Assembly (NCBI GenBank): GCA_003550325.1
Contig: QKWP01000509.1
Span: 192,014-256,013 of the forward strand
Length of the DNA stretch: 64,000 nucleotides
Direction of reading: 5' to 3'
From: Gigaspora rosea
Lineage: Eukaryota; Glomeromycota; Glomeromycetes; Diversisporales; Gigasporaceae
Below are positions 23,656-35,608 of the stretch, piece by piece. Position 1 is the first letter of the stretch. The number at the start of each line of letters is the position of its first letter. The position numbers and the translations under genes were made by a program. The notes under the pieces are model-generated. The model was not told the origin of the DNA. It made no database searches and saw nothing but the letters and a program-made list of their open reading frames with translations.

Positions 23656-25190
23656 TCAATTCGACGAACTGAATTGACTTTTAATCTCGAATCGGCTTAT
23701 TAAGACTCGAATTCTGTGTGACCCAGTCTTTTTAATCCTCTGAAGAAGCCCACGTGACTCAAATCGGCCTATTGATAAAACTATAGAAAGGATTTTTAGT
23801 TGGAATATTAGTTGAATAAACATTATCTCTTTTGGATTCCGCTGATCTTGCTAGTTGATTTAGGACATACCTTACCCTTCTAATAAACTCTTGTACCTCC
23901 GAGAGACCCTTAACTTATCCATATCGGTATCATCTGATCGAGTTCCGGATATATATCGGATCCTGTGATACACATTTTGATCCCACCTTCGATCAAATTA
24001 TATTTTATTATTACTCTGATTGATATCATATTATTGATATCCCCCCATATTAGCATCGCCAGCCTTGGCGCCTGTATATTATCCCGGTGATTTAGTGATA
24101 GAGCAACCCTTCGCTCTCCATGTAGTGCATATTTAACTGATATCGTCCCCCGTGACCCGTATAATAATATATTTATACCCCTCTACCATAAATGGTTGGA
24201 GTTTAAATTGTCTATATTGTTTTGAAGCTCTCCCAAAACAACCATTACACTATAATAAGTTAAACTTAAAGTACACATGTTGATAAGTAAAATTTGTGTC
24301 TTTTAGCAGCAAATCTTTTCCAATCGTTTTCAATCGCTTTCCCCAGAGAGTTTTCATAAGAACAAAGGTAGAACGTTTGGTAATTGGCAGAGTTTATTGA
24401 GTTTCTACTACGTTTAAATTATGAAGCCAAACAATAGATTTATAAATTGTTAAACCGTGAGTGTTATACTAACATAAAATTTTATACATTTATTAAACAG
24501 GCTACGCATTATAAATACTTTAACACAATTTATTGTATAATAAATACGATGGCGTGATTTAATTATAGAAGTATAGACTATGTAGTAGTAACATGTTAGA
24601 TGTAACGAGTTTTCAGTAAAATCTAATAGTCGAAAATTATAATAAAATTACTTTAGTATTAAAAATGCTTTACTTTTATTTATTTTTTCGTGTAATTCGC
24701 GTATTGAAAGAATTTTTAATTGATTTGATTGGTCAATAATCACGTTTGGATCTGTTTGGATCTATATCAATTAGCCAATCACACAAATGTTATAACCCAT
24801 GATTTTCAGTCCAAATACGAGTTTTCTGCTATGCTTCCTGATCTAGCATGGCCAAAATCCCTATATGCACGTATGGTTATACAAGATTTTACATATTAAA
24901 ATCATATTAGAGGAATATACGTCATAAGGTAACACACGAAGTACAGCCCTGTTTTCTATGAAATTTCACCAGATTTTTCTTTTGTCATTATATAATTATA
25001 GTGTAGAGACTGATCCAAGTAATCCGCATTCTGGCTAACATTTACTAGGCATACATTTTTACTAGTAAATTGTTATAAAATAATGTAAGTACACAATTAC
25101 TCGAAAATTTGTTACTTTTTCACACTTTTGGCATGTAAAATTTCAACAGCCAGTTTACGATGGACACTGAAGAAATTATATTTTATTGTT
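23656..25190. other. Gene-free stretch, possible LTR relic
   Basis: No gene is seen. About 23900-24130 is richer in G/C and reads like retroelement LTR sequence (GAGTTCCGGATATATATCGG, then GATCC and a nearby TGTGATACA), but no paired LTR or coding region is visible. The rest is AT-rich. CCAAT-box-like ATTGG/CCAAT motifs recur around 24720-24780. Confidence 0.35.
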
Positions 25191-25499
25191 TTTCATTTAC
25201 CAAAAAATTATTTGGTTAATTTTTGCCTCCAATTTAGACGAAATGTCAGAAATTCCTTCTATTTCCTCTGAAGTTTCATCCTCCTCCTCTTTTTTGGTAT
25301 TTTCATCATCATCAAAATCCTCTGGCATAAGTGTATCTTCACCTTCAAGTTGTTCCAAAAACTTTTTTAACATTTTTAAAAATCCCTTTTTTATAGAATT
25401 CTTCACAATAAGCACACTTTCTATTATAACATGTCAAATGGTATCCATGGCCACAAATAAGAACTATTCCATCTTTTTCGCTGAATAGATGCTTACAAC

Positions 25500-26003
25500 T
25501 ATAGATGCTGGTGAAATTAAATCAGAGTGGTGAAATAATTTCACCATTTCACCAATCACCAATCGGTAATGGTGAAACTGGTGTAACTAGTGAATTGGTG
25601 TAATTGGTGTAATTGGTGATTGGTGAATTGGTGAATTGGTCAATTGGTGAATTGGTGGAATGGTGAAACAGCTGGAATGGTGAAATGGTGAATTTCCAGA
25701 GTCTGGAATTATTTCAGCCTGGAATTCGGTTAGGTTTTTGTTCAAGTTTTTACATTTTATGTTTTTTACAGGCACACTTTGAGGTCAGAACTATTAACTG
25801 TTTATAGGACTGAGCAAATTCACTAATTCACCGTTTCACCAATTCACTGTTTCACCAATTCACCAATTCACCAATTCACCATTTCACCTATTTCACCATT
25901 TCACCAATTCACCATTTCACCAAAATAAAATTTTGGTGTAATTCTGGTGAAACTATTTCACCATTTCATCTGGTGAAATGGTTTAATTTCACCAGCATCT
26001 ATA
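25500..26003. mobile_element. hAT-like MITE, TATAGATGCTGG termini
   Basis: 504 bp with a perfect 22-bp terminal inverted repeat beginning TATAGATGCTGGTGAAATT, flanked by the exact 8-bp duplication CTTACAAC (25492-25499 and 26004-26011). The interior is a long run of TTCACCAA(TT) and its inverse, apparently derived from the end motif. It splits the RING finger of the surrounding pseudogene; removing the element and one duplication restores the frame across the site. It shares ends with the copy at 30166-30374. Confidence 0.92.
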
Positions 26004-26247
26004 CTTACAACGATCACATAAATTTGGTTGGGGCAAGTATGACGAACTATAAGCAGTTGGTAAGCATCGTAAATCCACATCTTCTCCTAAAGTAGCAAGG
26101 TGGTAAACTTTCGGTTTTTGTCTTTTCTTTTTTAACTTTGGACCACTTTTTTCACGATTATAGAATAAATCTTGAAAGTATTCTAAGAGAAAGAGGCTAG
26201 TTTTCTTATCCAAAAGGTCAAGTGCGGGTAGGGTATATGGATATTGC

Positions 26248-26611
26248 CATTGTTGTACACGGACATTGTCCCGCCAATTTTACAGGAACATGGACAGTCC
26301 AGGATGGGATGTCCAGGACATGTCCACAATATTGTCCTGACATAATATTGTACACGGACAATATCTGCCTAATTTTTAACTTTGTCCCTACTATGTCCGG
26401 GACATGTCCGCTGGGTAAACCAATCAAATTGCGGAATTATACAGACCCTTAGTTTGGGTTATGTGATAATTTCCAGAGGATACAAAGAATTTTATTAGAT
26501 GGTTATTATGTGTTGATTTGCTGAACGTCCGGGACAAAAAAAATTCTGGGCGGACATGTCCCGGACGTCCCGTCCTGGACTGTCTGCCGTCCGTGTCCTA
26601 TGACAACACTG
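26248..26611. mobile_element. hAT-like MITE, CAGTGTTG-type termini
   Basis: 364 bp beginning CATTGTTGTACACGGAC and ending in the inverse of CAGTGTTGTCATAGGACACG, with the exact 8-bp duplication GATATTGC at 26240-26247 and 26612-26619. The interior is rich in GGACATGTCC-type palindromes. It lies in the same pseudogene as the previous element. Confidence 0.88.
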
Positions 26612-28782
26612 GATATTGCCGTGTCTTATGATGCTGAATTATGGTTCACTAAATAATTGACAAATAAAATATGTAAAATTAAAGCAAACTTTGCTTTGCC
26701 TAATAATAAAGAAAAGCGACCAATTTACTAATAACATAGGCTTGTTTTATTATATTGTCAACTGTTGCATTTGGTGATGTATTTGCCCTAATTTGACTGT
26801 GAGTATTCTCTACATAATATTCGTTGAAGTACAGCAAATGCATTCGAATTATGTCAAAAAAAGGATGATTGTTATCCTTCCAATAAAACACATCAGACAA
26901 AAAAGCCAAAGATGCTTTATTGTAGTTTTTCTATTTCTACCATAACGCGAATGTCCAAATGCGAAAAACGTTTCCACATATTCGTCAAACAAATCTGCTC
27001 GAAATAAATTTGCATAGATATCAAGTGTTGCCAGCACTATATTATTGAGTAAATCGATTGTAGTTCAATACTCGAGGTCCTTACATGTTTTTCCAAATTT
27101 TTTTATAATTTTGTCTCAAATTTTTACCTATCCATTTCGAGTAAGTTCTAAAATGAGGTTAATCCTCCACAGGCGAGGCTTTTTTGCAAGTGTTTTACCA
27201 GAACCAAAAACAAAGTGAAATAATTTTTCGAAAAAGGAATAGTGCACTAAAAAAACATGTTCTCTACTGTTTAAGGATAAGTATAGCAGACCCAAAATTG
27301 GTAAGAATGGTTAAATGTCTTGCGGCAGTAGTTTTATATACAGAGCTTTTCTAACGAACAATTGGCCAGGCCAATTGGCAACAAGCGGCGCAACACAATT
27401 ATCCAAATGTCGTGTTTTATTATTGATAGATAAAATAAGTGTTATCACCAACTGAGTGTAACATTTGCTCATTAAATCCAACTAACTTAAGACCTTCCAT
27501 TGATCATTCCTCTTTCCGTTTTTCTAGATTGTCATTATAGTTATGCACCATTAAAGCATCGATTCTATCAAGTTTATTAATTACTAAACGATTTCGTAAA
27601 ACCCAATATAACTGTCATTCGAAATATGAAATATCGAATATCCTAGTATAATTATTAATAAGATGCCAACAGATTCTTGGCACTTCAATGTTTGCTGGAT
27701 TATGGATAGATATATTATTGTGTACAAGTAAAACAGATTGAGATTCTAAAATGGGTTTTGCTATGCATGTAGCAAAATGGTTTGTACTAGATATTAAAGT
27801 GGTGTCTGGCTTCTAATTCTGTGAATTGCGTGATAATCTTCTATGTTGTAAATGTGAAGTTGATTTTCTAATTAAAAATAAAAATAAATTTTATTTAAAC
27901 ACGATATTAATATTTAAATATTTAAATTTAATTAATAAAAAGTACATGATTTGTAAAATGTTCTTCGATTTTTATTGCATATTGACTCTGAACTTTTTTC
28001 GAAAATTTTCTACAGTATTAGCACACACGGAATATCCGAGTTTCGACATTGTATCAACTGCATCCCATGTTGCACCCGAAGCCATCAGATACAAGCCAAC
28101 TTCTAACTTATGTTGATTGACAAATTTGGTTTGTAAGCCTTCCATCATATAGCACAGGCCAACAACAGACTTCTTTGTTTCATTTATACTATGGGCAGAA
28201 CGTTCTTTAGGAATAACTAAATTCATTATATATTTAAAAAAGCCCTCAAGTTGAGGATCCACACTTTCAATAATATTTCAAATTTCATGGGATCCAACTC
28301 AAGATTTGCAGATTTTTGGTGTTGTCAACGGTATAGTACTCTTGTTAATGCTTGAACTTTTGAAGCGAATGTTACATCTAATATAAAATATTAAATTAAA
28401 TAAAAAAATTATATACATATTTTTTTTAAAAAAAAAGACTGTTACACTACTTGAACAATTATTGGATTCAATTTTTTTTTCCTGAATACTCTTTTTTTTT
28501 TAAGAGATTTTCTTTGTTGACTACTATCAGCTTCTATAATTTTACAATAATGAGGATGACATAGTTGCCTTCCTATTTCAAGATACGGATACTTTTGCAG
28601 CATTTGGTTTTTATGGCATTTTTCAAATGCAAGCTCAGTAATTACACGGAATCTAATATTGGTATTTGTACAATCATTGACAAAACAAGGCCCAAAATTT
28701 TGGGTTTTCATTTACTAAAAAAAAATAAAAAAAATTAATAATATTGTCCAAGTATTTTCTAAATACGTTATTGATTTTCTAC

Positions 28783-28990
28783 CTTGACAGAACTTGGCAC
28801 GTGAAACGGCATGGCACAATAAAGCTTGACACGGCGAAAATTGACATGGCAAAACTTGATACGGTGAAACTTGGCGCAGCGAAACTTGGCAGGTGAAAGT
28901 CGGCACGGTAAAACTTTAATAGAGACGCAACTTTAATCAAAAGCAAAACTTGACGTAGCAGAACTCGGCACAAAAACTTTAAATACAGTG
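28783..28990. repeat. Degenerate ~20-bp minisatellite
   Basis: About ten irregular units around CACGGCGAAACTTGG(C), with GAAACTTGGC and AAAACTTGAC variants. Overlapping minus-strand frames here are composition artefacts. Confidence 0.7.
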
Positions 28991-29879
28991 AAACTTTGAC
29001 CGCGACGGGATTATTGAGAAATTTTGCTCAGTAAAACTTGAACCTTAACCGTGCAAACTTTATATAAAAAGGTTTGATTATAGTGAAAACCTTTAATATT
29101 ATAAAGATTAACGACCCAGTCACCTACTAACACCTATTACCACCCCAACAAAGTTAAACTTTACCACCTAGAACTTTTGCGCGAAACTTTTTTTTTCTTT
29201 ATTTTTTTATTATCTTAATAAAATTAACTTTATATAGAATTGTAACTAGCCAATCAAATTTAATCAGATGGGATCTGTAGATCACATTTTTTCGACCAAT
29301 AAAATTGAACCTCGGTCATGCTTCCTGATCTACATTACATATTTATAGACCCGAATTTTTTTTTTTTAATTTATACAAAATTTTTTTCGCGATTTTGATT
29401 AGCAGGTAGAAAGTATCGGCAAAATTTTCGCGTCAGGATTAAAAATTTGATCTGATCAAACAATTCTTTCGTAATTTATTATAGGGATAACCTTCCCAAC
29501 TCTAAAGCAAACATCAAGCTACAAAGGATGTGTTTGTTCTTTGTTTTTTTTTTTTTGTTATACCACAATTTTTTTTGTTTCATATGTTACGTTATTTTAT
29601 AGTTCTATATCGCAAAGTCTGCAATTTCAAGAGCTAGATACGTTAGTCTTGTTTTTTTTGTGAGTTGATCCATAGGAAGTTTCTTCTGCGTTATTCCTAG
29701 TGTGATGAACAAAATCAGAAATGGTTCTTTACCGATTTTTCGAAACTCCTCAATGATCAAGAAGCACCTGAAGGGCTAAAAAAAAAAAAATTTAATAACC
29801 AAAGAGGTTAGTTGATTTCTATGTAAATATAACTTAGTTAATTGGGAAATATGGTCAATATGAAGGCACCTTCGCCCCT

Positions 29880-30110
29880 CATAGGATACGTTCTGAGAGG
29901 GTGGGCCCTGCATCCTCTGTAAGTTGTTCATGTAGTTTTACTAGCCACTTCGCTCTCTGTTAGGTATACGTTCCGTGGGGAGGTGAGGCCCTGCATCCCC
30001 GTAAGATGTCGAGTTAGGTGTAAAGGTCTACAAATCCTTGAGGAAGGATTTGTTAAGTCTTCCTTTATGCACAGTAAATGCCGCTGATATGTCCCACCTA
30101 ACCATTTTGG
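29880..30110. other. Unexplained GC-richer block with internal duplication
   Basis: Two copies of a TACGTTC..GGCCCTGCATCC..GTAAG segment lie about 78 bases apart (29886-29925, 29966-30007). A short hairpin follows (AAATCCTTGAGGAAGGATTT), then AT-rich DNA. Composition differs from the surroundings, as in the SINE-like block at 22925. No ORF or known RNA is recognised. It may be a retroelement fragment. Confidence 0.35.
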
Positions 30111-30165
30111 CCTAATTTTACTATCTGAGATATTTCTCACACGTAGTCATATATATACATATGCA

Positions 30166-30374
30166 TATAGATGGTGGTGAAATTCATTTTAATTTTTTTT
30201 TAATTTCGACAATAATTTCAACAAAAATTTCATTTTTAATATTTTTATAAATTAATTATAAAACAACTATTGTATTTGATTTAGTTTAGTTTTAATTAAT
30301 ATTTTATATAATTTAAATTAATTTTTATCAATTAATTTCACCAATTTTAACAAGTAATTTCACCGCCATCTATA
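30166..30374. mobile_element. hAT-like MITE, second copy of the TATAGATG family
   Basis: 209 bp with 19-bp terminal inverted repeats (TATAGATGGTGGTGAAATT, one mismatch between ends) and the exact 8-bp duplication CATATGCA at 30158-30165 and 30375-30382. The ends match the element at 25500-26003 at 17 or 18 of 19 positions. The interior is different, AT-rich and non-coding. Confidence 0.92.
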
Positions 30375-31100
30375 CATATGCATGATTTTCAATCGAGATA
30401 TCTCATATGTATAATTGTTAATTACAGTTGAAATTAAAAAAATTTTCTTACTCAAACTAAGAAATAGTGAAGTGTCAAAAGATTTATTATTCGACAGTCA
30501 CTACGATCATCAGTGATAACGATAATACCATTCCAATATTATGAAAATTCACGTACACAAAATTATGCTTATTTATATGCACATTTGAAATTTCAAGTTG
30601 GTAAGGCCAGATCAATTTGGTTTTTTGTTTTATATTATCCCTTTTCTAGCAAAGGTTAAAAATTTTAATCTTATATATTAGGATGGAAGTCGAATCTCGC
30701 ATCGATCTCATATCACTTTATTATTATTATTAAGAAAGTGAAAAAAAAACACAGAATAATTCTTGGTTATTAAGATTATGAATAAAACGTAAGTTATAGT
30801 AATTATCTATTTCATCTTTCTATAGTTGTTTATACATATCATTATTTATATAAGTTTGTTTATAATAAGCTTCTATTAATAAGTTAATCTCGTTAAGTAG
30901 GTTACGAAGCAAATTGCTGCAGCAGAATCGATTATGTGATTAAATTTTTTTTCCTTTTTGAACTAGATGCTTTATTTCTTCTTTTAGAGGTCCTCCATCA
31001 TAATTTTGTAATTCTTACATTTTTTCGAGATTTTTTCGGTAATTTATTAATAGTTTTTTTCATTACTTATTATGTGTTTTTTATTTAGTCATTTGACCCT

Positions 31101-31306
31101 TCTACATTTTCCGATCGGGTAATTTCGGACGAATTTAGAGCAACATACCAGTTCTTACATCAATGTAAATCATCCTTTGCCTATATTGATTCAATAGTTC
31201 ATCGGATAAACTTTCGAATAATAAAGTCAAAGATGAATTTGCATGCAAATAAAAACCGGTATGTTTGTTTAAGTTTGTCAGAATTAACCTGATCGGAAAA
31301 TGTCGA
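31101..31306. mobile_element. Inverted-repeat element, ACATTTTCCGATC ends
   Basis: ACATTTTCCGATC at 31104-31116 is inverted exactly at 31291-31303, with further similarity inward (GGGTAATT / AGGTTAATT). No clear target duplication was found, so the borders are approximate. Confidence 0.5.
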
Positions 31307-31957
31307 ATGATTTTACTAGCGAAGATCCCATTTGTGTTTTTTATGTTTATTGACTTTTATGTTTATTTTCATTCATTTTATTTCTTTTAATGATTTTTTA
31401 ATGGCTTCTCGGCAGCTCTCATTATCTTTTGATATATATATTTTCTGCTTTACATTAGATGATCCTTCAAAAATTTTTATTCGTTCGTTTGTCGTTTTAT
31501 GTGGTCTTTACTGCTTTTTAGTTATGCCTTAATTTTTGACTTTCCTTCGATATTTTTTTTTAGTAGCTGTTGCGTCATTTTCACTATTATTTTTAATTTT
31601 TTTTCTAGTCTTCGCACCTAACAATTGCTGGTTAATCTTATTTTTTTTTTTTATAATTTTTTCAGCGTTAATTTAGTGCTCTCTCTTTTTTTTTTTTTTA
31701 TACCTGTTCATGTGATTGCATAAATTGGTTTTTACCTAATGATCCTGATAGTCTTATTGTTTACATTTATCAAACCTAATTCGCACTATCTCCAGACGTG
31801 GGCAATAAGTTTTATTTTGTCTTTTTCCATTTGGTCTGCATCTAATACATTCTCTATTTAATTCTGAACGTGCTACCGCAAAGTCGCGAAAAAAAGAACT
31901 TTTGTAAGAGCACCAAGTTTGTGAACCTGTTAATCCTGCCGCAACGCAGCACTTGTT

Positions 31958-32085
31958 ATAGATGTTGAAATTTGTGAATCCCTAAAATTACCAAGTATAG
32001 CTAACTCAATTACCAAAAATAAATGTCAATTCACTCAGAAAAGTAATTCAGCGTAGCACTAAGCACTAACGTACCTGGTACGTAC
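31958..32085. repeat. Dispersed repeat, copy A
   Basis: Begins GTTGAAATTTGTGAA and continues through TCAATTACC and AATAAATGTCAAT to a CACTAACG end. The same order of motifs occurs at 42808-42950. Non-coding. Confidence 0.6.
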
Positions 32086-33107
32086 GTACGTATAGTGATC
32101 CTGGTCAATCAAAATTTTTCGACCGACCAAGCCGATGAAATTTTATCGGCTTAGCCCAAAACAACCTGCGATAATTATCTTTTGATATTTGTACTATCGT
32201 GAATAAAACCCGATTAATTCTATATATAATTACGTGATTCAAAATTTTATTAATTTTATATTTAACAAGATGGAAAGTCGGCGCTGATATAAATAGAAAA
32301 ATATTCCATGTATATATGAAAATCGATAATACAAACGGAACCATGAATAAAACAAGTAAGAACAAGTTATATACCAAATCTAAAGGCTATAATGAACAAT
32401 ATGGTAAAGTCAATAGCCATACAGAGAACATATGTATGTAATAGCGCATAAATACAGAAATCAGAAAAATAGGTTATGAGGAGGAGGGTACATCCAATTA
32501 GATGCACAGAATTGTATACATCACATTTCCCACCAGTAAACCATACTCTGCATACTTTGTACTTTGTTCCTGGTATTCTTCATCGCATTCCGTTCCTGGT
32601 ATAAGAAAAGAAGTTGATAGTATTTGCAATCTGAATTTCAGAGCCTAAAAACTTATTGATGAAGTTAATGTTCGGCTGATAAATTTGCCATAGACTTGGT
32701 TGGCTAGGATTGCCAAGTTCCAATGGATCCAATCCAAAACTCTGGGGAGCGCCCTGTAAAGAATAATAAAATTCACGAAACATAATTTGGATCGACAAAT
32801 TCTTTTGATTAAGCCCTTTGACGATCAGTGATTATCAATTTATCAGCCTGACAAAAAATCCGATGAAAAAAAATGCAAATTATCAAATATTCAGTATAGA
32901 AGTCTATAAATTTATATCGGATTACTAATTTTTGTACCTAGAAGTATTATTTTTTACTATTTTTGTTATTGCATCTTTTTGTTTTGTCTCTCATATCTGA
33001 TGCAATTCACGATGAAAAAACATATGGGTCTTTCTCCCGCTTCTCGAGCAGCTTACGCAGTTTTCTAGCATCGTACAGTCCTTTTATACTTTATATACTT
33101 ATTCAAA

Positions 33108-33975
33108 CTTGCTTTGCTTGACTGTCGTCCCGACAGGCCATGCAAAGTCATCTGTATAATAGCTGTCGTCCCGACAGGCTATAAGCTCATGCCTCGGCCT
33201 ACCCCTGCATGACTGTCGTCCGACAGGTCATAAAGAAACTCAAGGATAGGGGGGCGGGTCGATATAACCAGAACGAAATTCGGGTTGCAGAAGAACAAGG
33301 TTACGCTTCCTTCATACCTTGTCATTAATAATATATACTTTGCACAAATTACCTCATACTTACCAACTATACTCTAATTTTCCCATTACCTCATCGCTTA
33401 CCACATTACCTCATAATTACTCTATTCCAATTTTATCAAACCGATCAAACAATATTCCTGGATCAGCACGTCACATGCTCGATCCGGATTGATTCGAGAC
33501 AAAAACTGCCTCGATACTTCATCGAGCAGTTTTTTATACTTGCTTTGCTTGACTGTCGTCCCGACAGGCCATGCAAAGTCATCTGTATAATAGCTGTCGT
33601 CTCGACAGGCCATAAGCTCATGCCTCGGCCCTACCCTGCTGACTGTCGTCCGACAGGTCATAGAGAAACTCAAGCATTATTAGGGTGGGGGGGGTCGATA
33701 TAACCAGAATGAAATTCGGGTTCGCAGAAGAAACAAGGTTACATTTCCCACATACCCTGTCGTTATCAATATATACTTTGCACAAATTACCTCATACTTA
33801 CCTAACTATATGCTAATTTCCCATTACCTCATTTCTTCCCACGTTACCTCATATTTGCTACATTTCAACTCTATCAAACGATCAAACCATATGACTGGGT
33901 CGGCATGTCACATGCTTGATCCGAACTGATTCGAGACAAAAACTGCCTCGATACTTCGTATCGAGCAGTTTTGAT
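33108..33975. repeat. 431-bp tandem duplication with CTGTCG-TCC-CGACAG hairpins
   Basis: Two adjacent units start at 33108 and 33539, both with CTTGCTTTGCTTGACTGTCG. Each carries three small palindromes of the form CTGTCGTC(C)CGACAGG, then a GGTCGATATAACCAGAA segment, repeated ATTACCTCAT motifs and, at the end, a hairpin of the form ACTGC-CTCGAT-loop-ATCGAG-CAGT. The same short palindrome recurs near 46110-46160. No coding potential is seen. It could be a satellite or a non-coding RNA-like repeat. I looked for hammerhead ribozyme core motifs and saw none. Confidence 0.8.
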
Positions 33976-34338
33976 TTTTAAATTCATGCGCTCATTTGTA
34001 AATTTATAACTCATACAGCAATAAAACGTACGAACGTGAAAAATAATTATTGGATAATGAATATATCATGCGGATCAATCAATTATAAGATTTTGCCGTT
34101 CAAATGCCGGTACGTATCTTTTATGGTATCGTTCGGGGTGTTACATAGAGTCACAATGACGAATAACCCCAGATTTGTACAGAACATTTCACACCATGCA
34201 CTACGTTCCTGGTATAATAGCATATCGAACACCTCAACAACACGTGCTCGATATTATGAAAGTTATAAATTACCTTCACATGTCATAATGTAAAAAAACA
34301 ACAAGTTGCATTACCATTGAAAAAAATTCGATTAAGAC

Positions 34339-34458
34339 TAGGGATGTTAAGTAGTTGACTACTTTAGTTTTTACAGTGTAACCAGCTAGTTTGACTATGT
34401 TCGTTACATATAAATTGTGCTGTAAAAACTAAAGTAGTCAGATTACTTAATATCCCTA
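34339..34458. mobile_element. 120-bp foldback MITE, TAGGGATGTTAAG ends
   Basis: Nearly the whole element is an inverted repeat. The roughly 38-bp arms begin TAGGGAT(G/A)TTAAGTA and include GACTACTTTAGTTTTTACAG, leaving a loop of about 45 bp. No 8-bp duplication is evident. The ends resemble other hAT-like termini in the window. Confidence 0.75.
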
Positions 34459-34549
34459 CTCACATGGCATTTCCCACACGTGCGACAATATCTAAATTTG
34501 CCATTATACAGGTTTTAGTATTTCTAATTTAGTGCGACCGTACCAAGCC

Positions 34550-34928
34550 ACTACCTATTGCCATTACGGCTATTGCAACCATTACAATCATTACAATCAT
34601 TACAATCATTATACGACAATTATGTTTATTACGACTATTACACCCTTTACGGCAAATCATTACAACTTTAAGGTAAAAGGTTACAACTTTACAACTTGGA
34701 TAAACCTATTACGGCATGCAACCTTAGTTGGCACATTTATCCATTGGGGTGAATGGAGAACAACTCCATTGGCATCGCTCCATTGCTCCATTGAGAATAA
34801 TTTGCGAATGGAGCCAATGGAGGCCAACTAGCTTATAATATAGTATTTGTTAATATCTAATTCCATTGGCTCCATTGGCTCCATTGGTTTGCAATTTTTT
34901 CAATGGAGTATATCCATTGCCAACCCTG
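34550..34928. repeat. Composite repeat: ATTACAATC array plus inverted CCATTGG cluster
   Basis: The left part has ATTACAATC triplications and GCCGTAAT-like motifs related in reverse to 22139-22310, joined through CAACCTTAGTTGGCAC. The right part carries CTCCATTGG repeats and their inverses and ends in TTGCCAACCCTG, the inverse of a classical hAT tip. Element borders could not be fixed. Confidence 0.5.
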
Positions 34929-35091
34929 TCTTAGTATAGGCATGCATGCCCTAGTCATGTGACATAGAAGTCATATCTGATTGGCTAGTATGGTTGGTCA
35001 TGCAACAACAGAGAATGGAAACAATTGTTGGATATTTTTCTATACAAAAGGGCATGCCTCAACTCACGGCATGCCCTCAGAGGCATGCTAG

Positions 35092-35214
35092 TTATTTAAT
35101 GAATAATAGTGGGCACGGGGTATTCCATAGAATAATAGTAAACCATGTGGCCTTCAGCACATGATTTACTATAATTCTATGGAATACGCTGTATCCACTG
35201 ATATCCATTAAATA
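35092..35214. mobile_element. 123-bp foldback element
   Basis: The arms begin TTATTTAATG and share GTATTCCATAGAAT and ATAGTAAA in inverted order, leaving only a few loop bases. No target duplication is visible. Confidence 0.65.
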
Positions 35215-35420
35215 ACAAGAAATTACTAAATTTTAGCATAGCAGAAGTTAATTTTGATTGGTTGTTAAAACACCCAGAAAAATGTTAATTGTACCTCAGA
35301 TAAAGTACTGGCCATACCCGGACAAGAATTTATTATTTTTCAAAAAACTAGTTAATAATTTCTGAAGACATGTATTATAGTCTTACAACACATTAATTTT
35401 GATTCATAATTGCTACTTTA

Positions 35421-35608
35421 ATTCATATTTCACAATGTATATATTATTCATTTCGTAATAAGTACATTAAATTATACAATAAACAATTAGGGTTTGTAAT
35501 ATATTATTAAAATTATTCATATTTCACAATGTATATATTATTCATTTCGTAATAAGTACATTAAAATATACAATAAACAATTAGGTTTTGTAATATATTA
35601 TTAAAATT
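35421..35608. repeat. 94-bp tandem duplication
   Basis: Two near-identical AT-rich units start at 35421 and 35515 (ATTCATATTTCACAATGTAT), differing at a few bases. The similarity suggests a recent duplication. Confidence 0.85.

Larger units (their letters stand above)
25197..28711 (-). pseudogene. Decayed RING-finger protein gene of a transposon-like multicopy family
   Basis: Pieces of one protein occur in order on the minus strand. The N-terminal exon at 28711-28442 has CFVNDC and YPYLEIGRQLCHPHYCK. Then 28262-27972 carries KKSVVGLCYMMEGLQTKFVN and VDTMSKLGYSVCANTVENF. A degraded part at 27500-27420 has LVGFNEQMLHSVGDN. Two frames at 27037-26700 carry LATLDIYANLF and ENTHSQIRAN. Finally 26213 to 25197 has LPTAYSSSYLPQPNLCDRCK, LICGHGYHLTCY, KCAYC and an acidic tail. 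The last part is a RING-like C/H finger. Frameshifts, internal stops and two inserted MITEs (25500-26003, 26248-26611) show it is dead. The function of the family is unknown; a link to a multicopy Rhizophagus family is from memory and unverified. Confidence 0.65.

Noticed and set aside
23900..24130. Solo LTR
   Set aside because: Reads like LTR sequence, but without a paired copy, target duplication or primer-binding site it cannot be called as one.
32580..32798. 72-codon minus-strand frame with ordinary composition
   Set aside because: No family, no splice partners and no neighbouring signals; length is within chance for this sequence.
33108..33975. Hammerhead ribozyme or retrozyme
   Set aside because: Tandem organisation and hairpins suggested it, but no CTGATGA..GAAA core was found on either strand by eye.
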